A DNA stretch of 64,000 nt, from contig JAWPMT010000006.1 in assembly GCA_033344775.1 (NCBI GenBank), positions 1-64,000 on the forward strand, given 5' to 3'. The stretch comes from Cytophagales bacterium (GTDB lineage: Bacteria; Bacteroidota; Bacteroidia; Cytophagales; Cyclobacteriaceae). Under the pieces are notes generated by a model. It had not been told where the DNA came from and did no database searches. It was given only the letters and a program-made list of their open reading frames with translations. Made by a program: the position numbers and the translations under genes. Positions 1 through 12,500 of this stretch are shown here, piece by piece (position 1 is the first letter of the stretch; every line of letters begins with the position of its first letter).

Positions 1-526
1 TATTCTGCATCAATCGATATACCATGATCCAAGGTAATTGATTGGAAACTCAGTAAATCCTCCCGTAGGGTAAGTTCTTTGACAACATCCCGACAGTGAC
101 ATAAGCCACCCTTGATTCTCGGTTGACACCTTTTAAATGACTCGCGTCATCATAGTCCCACCCAAAGCCTCTCTACAATCAGGAAACAACATTGGAGCAA
201 AAGCCTCTTCCTGCTATTTCTGTGAAGTTTTATACTTTCTGATGAGTTGAGTCGATAACTGATACTTTTATATTTTACTAGCCCTTTTTTGCGTGGCATC
301 ATTCAGGTCATGGCAACTTTCTTTTTCAATGCAACAAAACGTTGATAACTCACTTAAGTCCGGGAAAAGGTCAATGAGCTGTATACAGACATTTTGTGTA
401 AAATGCTTAAAAATCAGAGATTTGACCAAATTGCTAATCCGTTATTCACGTTAATTTAATTACACTAAATCAGAAGAAGACTAATCTGCGATTCCCGATC
501 AGAAAATGGATTCAATATGGAACTCC
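1..526. other. gene-free left edge, possibly decayed coding sequence
   Basis: No intact gene is visible. On the minus strand a frame free of stops runs from 146 to the left edge and reads ...GGLCHCRDVVKELTLRED, and another 55-codon stop-free stretch around 265-435 reads ...FTQNVCIQLIDLFPDLSEL. Neither has a convincing ATG, and the two are separated by stops and frame changes. They look more like decayed protein sequence than random DNA, but I cannot assign a family. No clear terminator was found for the giant gene that ends at 527. Confidence 0.3.
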
Positions 527-3500
527 TTACCTAGCAATCAACAACTTGTCACTCTTCAATTGGTTTCGGAACTGATAGATGATCGTGTAGATTCCTCTTG
601 GTGTGTCTTGAGGTAAATAGATTTCCTGATCTTCATCGGAGGCTTCTATACGTTGGTTGAAGACCTTCTGACCTGACATATTCATCACAGAAAGCACAAC
701 CTCTTCACCCACACGGAAGCCATCCAGGTTAATATTGAATTTACCTTCCGTCACCGGATTAGGATAAACTTTGAATGTCACTTCTTCGAAGAATTCCTGC
801 ACGATCACAGCAATGATCGGACTGTACTCAAATTGGCCATCATAATCTACCTGTCGGAAACGATAATAGTTGATACCCGGCAGCGGCTGATCATCAATGA
901 ATCGATAAGCATTCCGGAAATCTGTGGTGCCATTTCCGGCCACTTCCCCAATATAGATGAAAGAAGAACCATCTTCAGACCATTCGATCTCAAAACGATC
1001 GTTGTTCAATTCTGCTGCCGTTTCCCAATTGAGGATCACGATCTTATCCTCAGCTACTCCGTCAAAGGAAAGCAATGTAACGGGAAGTGGAATTTCAACT
1101 GACTCAGCAGTATTGTCAGAAAATGTTGTGTAAGTATCACTGGTTACGATATTTGTCCCAGCATTTACAGAGCCACCTATCTCATTTCCTGAAGTAGAGA
1201 ATTTTCGAGCCCTTAGCCTAGATTCCGTACCAACTACATCATCGTCGGTGTATGTGTAAGTCACATTATAATTAGGATTAACGATGCCTTCGTTTTCCAG
1301 CGACCAGTACCTACTGATAAAAATAGATTCGGTAATATTCGTATGGATCGCATCTCTCATATTGATGGTAACATTTGAATTGCTTAGCGTTCCTGAATTA
1401 AGGGTGAACGTAAACGGAGCATAATCATCCTCATCTCCGATGGGGAAGTTTAACGTTCCCGTACTGGTGACGGCATGTCTCAGTACACCAACTTCATCGA
1501 CGATAAAGTAAGCTCGCTCATCACCACCGGTGATAGAAGAACTACTATTGACATTGAAATCAAAACTCGTAAGATCAACAAATCCACTGGTCAGGGTCAA
1601 GGTTCCATCAGTAGTGACATTAGACCCCATCGTTAACGTACTGTCAGTTCTTGTAGTAGCCCCAACTTTATTAATGGTCAGGTTATTAAATGTCTCACCA
1701 CCTAAGGTATTTATTGTTTGCGTCGAGGTTCCATCAAAAGTAACCGTACCGGTTCTTGGCAAGAAAGTAATCTCGCTGATCCAGTTACCTTCAATTTCTA
1801 TATTATAATCATCTGTGGTTCCTATGTTTCTCACATCGAAGAATGCAGCCGTACCTCCACTACTCTCGAAATCTACATTCCCCGTCACCACTATATCCCC
1901 GGTCAAATACTTGGTTGAACCGGCTGGTCCATTAGTAAACAGGTTATTATAAGTCATACCGGTTACACATTGTTCAATCACATTTGGATTCGTATAACCA
2001 ATGGTAGAATTGTTATCACTCACATCAATTGTTCCTGATCCTGTAAGTTCTATGCACCCTTCACTCAGCTCTAACGTGTAGCCGTCAAGGTCTAAAGAGC
2101 CTGTTCCTTCTAGGGTCAAAGACCCAATTTCACTGTTACTGGAAAGGAATAAGTTGTGTCCATCTACAATTCTGGCGTTGGTACCAGTCGTTGGTACTAC
2201 TCCAGTGGTCCAGGCCATAGGGTTGTTAAAGTCATTGCTCATTCCCGTTGACTGATATTGAACCAGAGCGATCTTGAAGTAATCACCATCATTAAAGGTC
2301 AATCCATCAACTCCTACTACGTTACCCGAAATCGGGGTGAGTGGAATGGTCGTATCAATATTGGTAAAGTCACCATCGGAAGTAACCACTAAAGCCCACG
2401 TCAAGCCATTGACTGGAGGTGTTGGCAAATAAGTGGTATCTATTTGAAAACTAATGCTTCCTGGCGAACCAGTCACATCGACTCTCCAATCTCTTTCTAT
2501 GATCCTGGTACTGCCATTCGCCGGGGCTCCCGTAAAGGTCCAGGATGACATGTCTTGCCCATCATTGGCGATCATGACATATTCGTTATCATCCAGATTA
2601 TTGGGATTTGATATGACTAAAAATTCCTCACTGGTAGCAGTCACATGCAAGTTTTCTATCCCTATCTGTCGACCAATTCCGATCAAATTGTAATTGAAAT
2701 CTGTGGAGGAGGAACCATTGTAAGCATAGAAATCATTGGCGATTCCAATATTATACCTAGCATCTAAATAATTTTGGACAATCGTTTCCTGAGCATCATT
2801 CAAACCACTATTGTACACAATTAATTCTCCTAATTCCCCATTCAGACCTATTGAACCATCTCCAATCGTACTGTTCGCACCAATTTCTGTTGGCGTATAA
2901 TCTATTCCGGAACTTAACACAGCTCCATCGGTCAATACTTCGGCCAGTCCTGAGCCGCTAACCAATTTGTACTGAATCAAAACGGGGGTAGCGTTGGATA
3001 TTTCACCCCCTTCAAATACTCCATCCTGATCCTGATAAGCACCACTGGCATGCTCAAAACCGAGGATCAGATCATTGGTGGCATCTTCACCCCTGAAGAT
3101 AATTTGATCAGTCGCAATGATGGATTCTGAAACCGTAAAAATGTCATAATCACTCTCCCCGCTGATCGCACTGGCTCTGGTCAGTGTCTGTGTCCCATTA
3201 AGCGTAATTGTAGCTTGATTATTTAATGTCCCAGTGGACACAGGGCCAGTGAAATCATTATTATTCCCGGAAACATCTGTCCAAGTACCTCCTGAATAAT
3301 TATCTCCAATCAACCACAATAGATTACCTGAGTTATCCCCGACTCCTCCCGGTCCCGTACTTCCTGTTAGATCGTCATCATTGATGGTCAAAACATGTAC
3401 GGTTGTTCCACCAATAGTAGCGTTTATGCCAGCATCAAGGGTGATCGTGATCGTCTCTGCGGATTCTGTGATCAAGTCATTGACAATGACTGCCTGAATA

Positions 3501-6500
3501 TTTTCACTCGACTCACCAGCAAGAATCAGTAAAGACCCATCATCCAGGGTATAATCTGCACCCGAAGATGCCGTCCCGGTTACGGAATAATCAATGGACA
3601 CATCATTTACAGCAACCATGTCGAGGCTGACCTCAATGTTTGCAGTCCCCCCAGACTCTCCAATGAAAGAATTTGCAGTAGTGAATCCCGCCACGGGTGC
3701 CGTATCATCATCAGTAATATCAAGCGTATATTCTGTAATCGCGCCAAGGTCTGCATTGGCCGGATTGGTCAACTGAATGGTTATAGTTTCCGTTCCTTCA
3801 AAAATGACATCATCAACTATAGTGATGTCAAATGTCATTGAGGTGGTCGTATTGTCTGCCGGAAAAGTAACCGTTGAGGTACTCAACGTAAAATCATCTG
3901 TCTCATCTGCCGCATCAGAACCTGCGGAAATAACAACCAGATCTACGGTAGTGGGTACATCATCATCCGGTATATTAATATCTAGCTGTACCTGAATAGG
4001 ACTTGCCGCAGAAGCTTCTGACCCGGCTCCGGGTCCCGCTGAATTAAAGGTTACTGTTCTTCCTTCGGAGTTATCATTATCATTAATCGTATAGGTATGT
4101 ACCGTATTGCTTCCCAGGGCTACATTAGAAGAAGGTGTGGTGAGTGTCACCTGAATGGTTTCATCACCCTCCTCGATCGCGTCATCGATGATACCGAGAC
4201 TTATGTTTGCTGTCGACTGGCCTTCAGCAATAGTGATTGTGCCACTTTCTAGTAAGTAATCTACATTTCCGCCAGTTGCAGTTCCACCGGTTGCTGCATA
4301 ATTCACAGTGGCATCAGCGCCCAGCGTAAAATTCAGTGCTACTTCAATACTCGGATTGGTATTGTTTTCATCGCCATTTGAATCCGACAGTGAAAACTGC
4401 ACCACGGGTTGTCCAACGCCTATGGTAATATAGGTACCAGAGGCGATCGTAACTTCTTCCGAAACATGGAATCCAAAAATCTCAGAGTACTCTACCTGAT
4501 AAGTCACCGCTCCGGACCTGAAGTCGCCATCATCATCTGTCCAAATCACATATTGGTCAAATCCCGTTGGCGGCGCTGGCAATTTTAATGTATCGATCAT
4601 CAGAATAATCGTTCCAGGAGCTCCTGTAATGTCTGTTCTCCACTCTCTGGCCAACCTTCTTACACTGGAACCTCCACTTGGAGCTTCAGTAGTCGTCCAG
4701 GTCAAATCATCTCCATTATCATGCCCTGCAAAAACAAATTCATTGTTATCCAGATCACTTGGTCCACTAATCATTAATAAACTATCAGACATGGACTGTA
4801 GGTGCTGTTCATCATTTGCCCGACCAATTCCCACTATGTCGAAGCCATAGGTTCCTTCGAAAGCATAGTTATCATTAGGTATAGTAAGGTCGTATTTGTT
4901 GGCCAGATAGTTTTCTACAATGATTTTCTGGGCGTCATTCAGGACATTTCTATAAATAATGAACTCCGATATATTACCACCAAAGTCTGCCGCTGCCTGT
5001 GTCTGGTCAGCATCTCTGCTCCCCAAAGCGAAATTGTCATTAATGGCCATTACCTGGAAGTTATTATCCGCACCTACAGCAACACCATTTCTAAAAATTT
5101 GGGCGTTGTTAGATCCATCCTGGCTATCAAAAAGCCAGGTAGTAATATCTTCGGATGTACTCGTACTAACCGGTCCGTTTGTTCCATCCAGGCTATAGAG
5201 CCCAGTAGCACCTTGTCCTAATCTGAATGCTCCGGTAGCCGCGGTGTTATTTTCGATTAGATACTCGCCGCTCGTCTGTGACATCACAGAAAGGAATGAA
5301 TAATTGGACAAGGCATTACTAAATCCACGAGGCGACTGGAATCCTTGAACAGAACTAGAAACAACCACCGTATTCCTCAGATTAAAAGCATCAACATCAA
5401 ACGACGGAGCCGTACCAATTGCTGTGAAGTCATTTCCATTTCCAGAACGATCTTTCCAGGTCGACACACTGGCACCATCCATCGCATTGGCGACTCCTTT
5501 TCCATTGACCGCTGTTGCATCCAGCCAGAGCATGTTACTTTCGTTATCGCCTACGCCTCCCGGTCCATAAAAACCAAAAGCAGCATCATTGTCTGAAAGT
5601 GTGATGGTATGGGTCGTCTGACCGCCCAAAGTCCCTCCCATTTCATTACTAATCGTGAGAATGATTGTTTCGGCACTCTCTTCTATGCCATCATCTGTCA
5701 ATGCGACATTGATTGTTCCCAGTTGGTCTCCTGCAGCTATGGTCAATGTCCCAGCGGATAAACTATAATCGGTCCCACCTCCGGTTGCCGTACCTCCGGT
5801 AACCGCAAAATCAATACTTACATCTTGCCCTGAGGTGGCAGACAGTTCTACTACAATTGGTGCGATACTTCCACCTTCATCAATGGTTGTGGCAGCACTT
5901 TGAAATGCGACAGTTACTGCTGCGTCATTATCGGTGATGGAATATGTATGTGTTACATTAGCTCCAAGGTTTGCATTGATCGGGCTACTTAAACTTATCT
6001 CGATGGTCTCAGTATCTTCACTTAATACATCATCAAGAATGGTGAAATCAATGGTACCGGATGTTTGGTTGGCGGGAATAGTAAGGGTATCGGCCGTAAA
6101 GGTAAAATCTGGTGCTGGGCTTGCTTCCGCTGTTCCTCCAGTGATCGCATAATAAACTTTCGTGTCATTCGTAGCATCTACACTACTTAAATCTACCTGA
6201 AGGGAAATGTTTGTCACACTTTCCGCTCCAGATGAATTATCTACATTAAACTGAATATTTCGTGCGTTATCGTCATCGTTGATAGTATAGGTAAATACTT
6301 CATCGATCAGTGAAACTCCCGCTGGTGAATTACTCAGCGTGATGATGATGGTTTCATCACTTTCAATATCAGAGTCATTGATAATACCAAGTGGTAAATT
6401 GGCAGTTGTTTGTCCAGCGATGAATGTTAGCTGTCCCGAGGCAGCTAAGGAGTAATCCGCATTACTTCCGGTAGCCGTTCCACCAGTAATGGCATAATCT

Positions 6501-9500
6501 ACCGAAACGTCCGTACTACTTTCGAGGCTTAATTGTACGGTTGCATTTGCAGCAATAGTTTCCGAGCCTGAAAGTGCAACCGACTCAAAGGAAATGGACC
6601 GGGTAATGATACCGAAGGTTACATAATCACCGGAAGTGATAGAAAGATCGTTTGCTATGTACTGGCCGTCAACGAATACCGTATTGATGACTGTTGCACC
6701 TGAAGTGAAGTCGCCATCCGCATCCGTCATAATAATGTAGTCTTCATTTCCATTTGGAAGTGCTGGAAGCAAATCCGCATTGATGGCAATACTGATGGTT
6801 CCAGGAGACCCGGTATTATCAAACCTCCATTCCCTGGCGGTTCTTTGGATCCCTGCAGAAGGAATTTCGCTGGTCGTCCATGAAGAGACGCCACCATTGT
6901 CATGACCAAACAATACATATTCTCCATCATCCAAATCATCCGCATTGCTGATCGTCACAATCCCCGCCCGTGCCGCTACATGTTGATTATTGATATCTAC
7001 TCGTCCTATTCCAGCTACTTCTACCCCATGGGAGACTTCAAAATTGTATAGATCATCCGATATGGTAAGGTCGTACTTCGCTGCTAAGTAGTTATTGATC
7101 AAGTTAGTCTGTGCAGCGTTGACATCTCGACTGAACATGATCACCTCTGCGATATCTCCCTGATAGAATTCTGTGCCGTCTTTACCCAGATAGAAATTAA
7201 ATTCAGTATGCTCTGTAAATATGGCATTAGCATCATCTCTATTGACTAAAACACCATTGTTTCGGTACACGAGGAAAGTGTCTGATGAAACAATATGAGT
7301 GAATATACTATGATTACCCGCCCATGCAGGAAGATAGGTGGTACTGAAATCGTCACCGGCCAGGTCAAATACTGCATTTCCAGCACTGTTTGGAATCGAG
7401 GCACTGACACTGTTTGCATCTACTGTTCCGGATACATTATTGTCTGTGGCATAGGCATATGAATTCTGATTCAGGTTGTCAGTTTCCGATACAATGAAAA
7501 TGGATAACTCATTACCAGGAAAACTAGCAGCAGTTAGCGTACCCTCCGAAACTAATGCATCGCTAAGGTTCTTAAAACTGATCTCCTTGTGACCATTCAC
7601 CGCATTATCAACCACATCCGGAGCAGTACCGACAGGCACCATGTCATAATCCACGCTGACATTTTGGATAATATTATTCCAACTGGTAACACTGCTTCCT
7701 GAAAAGTTAACAGAATCAGCAATCAGCCATAATTTCAAAAGGTTTTCTCCAAGCGCGTTTTCGACATCCCCTACGCCACCTGGACCTTCGAATCCTAAAT
7801 CGTCATTGTCAGCAATGGTCACGGTATGCACATCAAAACTTGCTTTAAGAGATCCGTTTACCGGATTCGAGAGGGTAATCTGTACCGTTTCAGGCGTTTC
7901 AATTTCTACATCATCGATTGGCTGGAAACTAATGGTCGTTGTTAAGCTTCCTGCTGGCACTGTAGCCGTTCCCGTCAAGGCAATATAGTCTGTACCGGCA
8001 ACCGCATCACCGCCTGTTACTGCATAATCTACACTAACATTATTTCCAGATTCCAGTCCAAGTTCAAGGGTCAGTGCCACCACACTTGCTCCTTCATTCG
8101 CTACAGAAACGATATCTACAAAACCAATCTCCGGACCCGTATCATCGTCTGAAATCGTATAAGTGGTGGTACTTTCGGATCCAACTTTCGCATTAATTGA
8201 AGGATTGGAAAGTGAGATTTCAATCGTCTCATTCTCTTCATCGATCAGGTCATTGATCAACGGAAACTGGAAGGTTGCACTTTGTTGACCCGCAGGAATG
8301 GTTACCGTCCCCGAGACCAATGTATAATCCTCGTTGTTTACAGCCGTTCCGCCGGTTGCCGTATAAGTCACGGTGGTGGCACTTACATTGTCGATTGGAT
8401 TTACAGCAACGGTAATTTCCAATTGCTCCGCACTATTTTCTGCGATCAGACAAGAAGCACTTGCCGTTTCAACCCCTACGGAATAGAAACTCGACGGATT
8501 GTTGTAGTTGTTGTACTCTGTGGCTATTCTGGCAGCACTCAACAACCCATTGTAGATCCGCACTTCATCCATTTGGCCATTGAAGCGGTTATTGGTTTCG
8601 CCTGACAGGGTCTCTCCTCCTATTGCGGCACTACCCACGTCAACACCCCAACCTCCATTGCCATTGGCTCCTGTCGTACCTAGTGCACCATCGACATAAA
8701 TGGATCTGCTACCAGCTCCATCTGCTGACTCTACGTTCACCACACCAGAAACATAATGCCATCCTGAAGACGCACTGATTCCAGAACCATTAAAATCTAC
8801 ACTGGTGGGTCCGGCACCTCTGCTAAAGAACCTGACTCTTCCAACATTATTCCCGTCGAAAAGCGACAAAGAATAACCATTAGAATTATTATCATCATCT
8901 ATAAATACCCGTTGCCCGTTCTCATCCGTATCGGGATTAACAAATGCCGTAACCGTAAAATCGGTCTGCAAATTAGGAAAAGAAGCCAATTCGATAAAAT
9001 CACCGGCACCATCAAAATCCCGACCATTCCCAACCTTAGCACTTACATCGGACGTACCATTGTCCGTACCCCCATAACTGTTTGGTGATGAATCTCTTAC
9101 ATCTCCACCCATGTGCCATACGGCAACGTACTCCGACCAAACAGAAGAAACAGAAGGATCTGTGGTAATATTACTATTACCGTAATGCATAGACAATTCG
9201 GTATCTTCATTGAAGTCAAGCGTGGGAATGAGTACCCAGGCGATGTATTCTCCGGTCGTTTCATCATACCTTTCTATTTCGTGATCAAGCCAGATTAGCG
9301 CATCGCGGTAAGTGAAGGCGATATCATAGCCATTGCTGTTTTGAACATTGCCCCCATTGGCTACGGTTGCTAAATCGCCATCTGTAAATGAGACCAACAA
9401 CGGGAAGTTGATAAGGTCCGCGCCATCGGCATTGTCTACCTGCGTGTTGTCAATGGTGATGGTCTTTGTGAAGCCATAATCACAAGGATTTCTGAATTCA

Positions 9501-12500
9501 ATATCTCTTTGATTATCGTCATCGGTGATGGTGTATGTAAATACAGCATTGGTGCCAAGTAAGGTTCCTGTTGGTGCAGCCCCAAGGGTAATCACAATCG
9601 TTTCATCCGTTTCAATCTCAGACTCATCCAAAATTCCTAAATCAATGATTTCATCCGTTCTACCTGCGCTAATGACGAAAGAACCCGTTGTAGCGATGGA
9701 ATAATCAGCACCTGAAGTGGCCGTTCCGGCGATGGTATATGGAATGGATAGGTCTGAACCTGACGCTACGGACAAAGTCAGGCTGATGGTGTTATTCGTA
9801 CTTTCTACCCCCTGGAGCGCATTTTGTGAAAATTCGATGGTTCTGCGATGAGTGGCTATGGTGAAATATGTCCCCTGCGCAATCTCAATATTATTGGCAA
9901 TGAATTCACCGCTCACTTCTGTCATGGCATAGATGGTTGCACCAGCACTAAAAACTCCATCATCGTCCGTTAACAAGACGTATTCGGTAAAATCTGTGGG
10001 CAGTGTTGGTAAGAGACTTGCGTCAATGGCCACAGAGATCGTACCAGGACTACCAGTGACATCTACCCTGAATTCTCTTTCAATGCGCTGAATGTTATTC
10101 AAATCGGCAGGAACATCGGTCGTCCCCCACGCTGAAATAGATTGATTATCATGACCTACAAAAACATAATCCCCGTCTCCTAAATCACTGGCGTTGGATA
10201 TCGTAATCAGGCCGGTTTTGGCCGCAGTATGGAAATTCTCCGAATCTTCTTGTCCAATGCCAATGACTTCTGCACTATGGCTTGCCTGAAAACTATAAAA
10301 ATCATTGGTTATAGAAAGCCCATACTTAGCGGCTAAGTAATTTTCAGTAATGATTCTCTGAGCAGCATTCACCGGACTGGTGTACATGATGTACTCCATG
10401 ATGTCTCCGGCAAAGTTGTCCACACTAGCTCTACCTAACGTAAACTTACCGCTTGTATGATCTAAAACAGTACCCACGTCATTGTCTGAACCCACCAAAA
10501 CACCATTTCGATAAGCCCTTTGACCCACATTAACGCCACTGGCACTTACCACATTACTAAATAAAGAGGGTTCTCCTACCCATTCGTTTAGGTAAGTAAA
10601 TTGGATCCTCGGGGTACAGCATGTCCCTATGTCGAAGAATGCATTACCATTCCACGGCATGTGAGAATTGAAACGAGTCCCCATATTGATGGTACCATAC
10701 ACTGTAGATTGCTGGAAAAGGTTATCGTGTGTGGTAACTATAAATGCAGTCCCCTCATTGAAAGGAAATGTAGCGACACTCAGATTATCCACACTGGTCA
10801 TGCGATCATTGACCGTACTACTGAAGCTCACAGCCGCATGACCATTAGCAATATTTTCTACATAAGTCGGATTAGCAATATCTGGTTGCATGTCCAGACC
10901 TGGATTATTGATCTCGTTTTCCCAATAGGTTGCATCGGTATTGTTCCCTGTGTTGGTCACTGAATCGGCAATCATCCACATCACCAGTGTTCCTGAACCG
11001 TCCGCATCACCCACTCCACCAGGTCCATCGATACCAAAGTTGTCATTATCATTGATGGTTACAATGATCTCATCAAAATCAGCATCAAGTAGCCCATTTA
11101 CAGGGTTGGAGAGCGTAATTGAGAAGGTTTCTCCCAATTCTATGATTTCATCATCGATGATGTTAAAACCAACTTCAGCGGAAGTAGAATCTACTGGCAC
11201 AGTCAATGTGCCGCTACTCAAGATGTAGTCCGTTCCTGAAGTAGCACTTATATCGGCAATCGTGTAATCTACCGTAATCGATTGGCCGGAAGAGGCACTT
11301 AAATCAACGGTCCATATGCTTAAATCTGAGCCTTCATTGACGAAAATGATGGTATCAGATGCTGCAATCGTAGGTCCATCATCATTATCCAGAATAGTGA
11401 TCTCTATTTCATTATCAGCACCAAGACTTACGTCTGAAGTTGAAACAGGATTTGAAAGGGAAACGGTCAATGTCTCATCCGTTTCGTCCTGAGCATCATC
11501 CGTAATATCGATCGTGACGATTGTGCTAAGGTTACCTGCGGTGATTGTCGCAGTTCCTGCCGCCAAAACATAGTCGGTACCACTAGATGCCGTACCTCCG
11601 GTAATGGCATAATCAATAGCCACATCATTGGCATCCAAACCAGAAAGCGCAATCGTAAGGTTGACACTGTCCGCATCTTCACCCACTACCAATGGTGGCA
11701 CCACACTCTGACTTCCAAAGGTCAGATAGTTGGTTGAAGGATCCATGCTATTGAACTCTGTCGCAATCCAATCGGCGTTCCTTACAACCGACGAAACCCG
11801 CACTTCGTCAAAGTTCCCTATATGCCTTCTTGAGGTCGTGTTGTCTTCGCCACCTATGGTCACATTGCCATTGGTTCCGGTGTGGGTTTGCCAGGTAGAT
11901 CCTGAATTATCAGAAAGATCGCTGATGTCAGAAGCCCCGTCGACGTAGATAATCCGATGAAAGTTGGTCCGGTCTACTACAAAATTCAAGTGATACCACG
12001 TATCCTGCGAAAGGGTATTCACTGCGTCGATGATACCGGCACCAGAAAAGCCACGTTGGAATGATCTTATGTTGCCTGCACCCCCATCTCCCAGTGAAAA
12101 TGCATATCCCTGTCCCCCATTGTCATCATGAAACAACCTGGCATTATTTGAAATGTTATCAGTTTTCATCCACATGGAAATAGTGAACTCCGTATTCAAT
12201 TCGGGCATGGAGTTTGAAATCTGAAACACGTCATTGCCGTCGAAGAATTGGGACCTGCCCGCGATAGCATCCGCTTCAATGTCCGTGGAACCAGCTTGTA
12301 TGGTTCCATCATAACCATTAGGTGAAGAATCATCATTGTCACTCATGTGAAATACCACATGGTAGTCTACCCATACCCCAGTAGTAGAAGGGTCGGTGGT
12401 AATAGACGAATTACCATAGTACATATCAAGAATGGTGTTTTCTGAGGCTGAAAACACCGGAAGTCGTACCCATGCTACATATTCACCGGTCGTCTGATCA

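Noticed and set aside
4802-5221. 139-codon plus-strand open frame inside the giant gene
   Set aside because: It lies wholly antisense to the giant gene, has no family match and varies with the repetitive coding sequence. It is a shadow frame.
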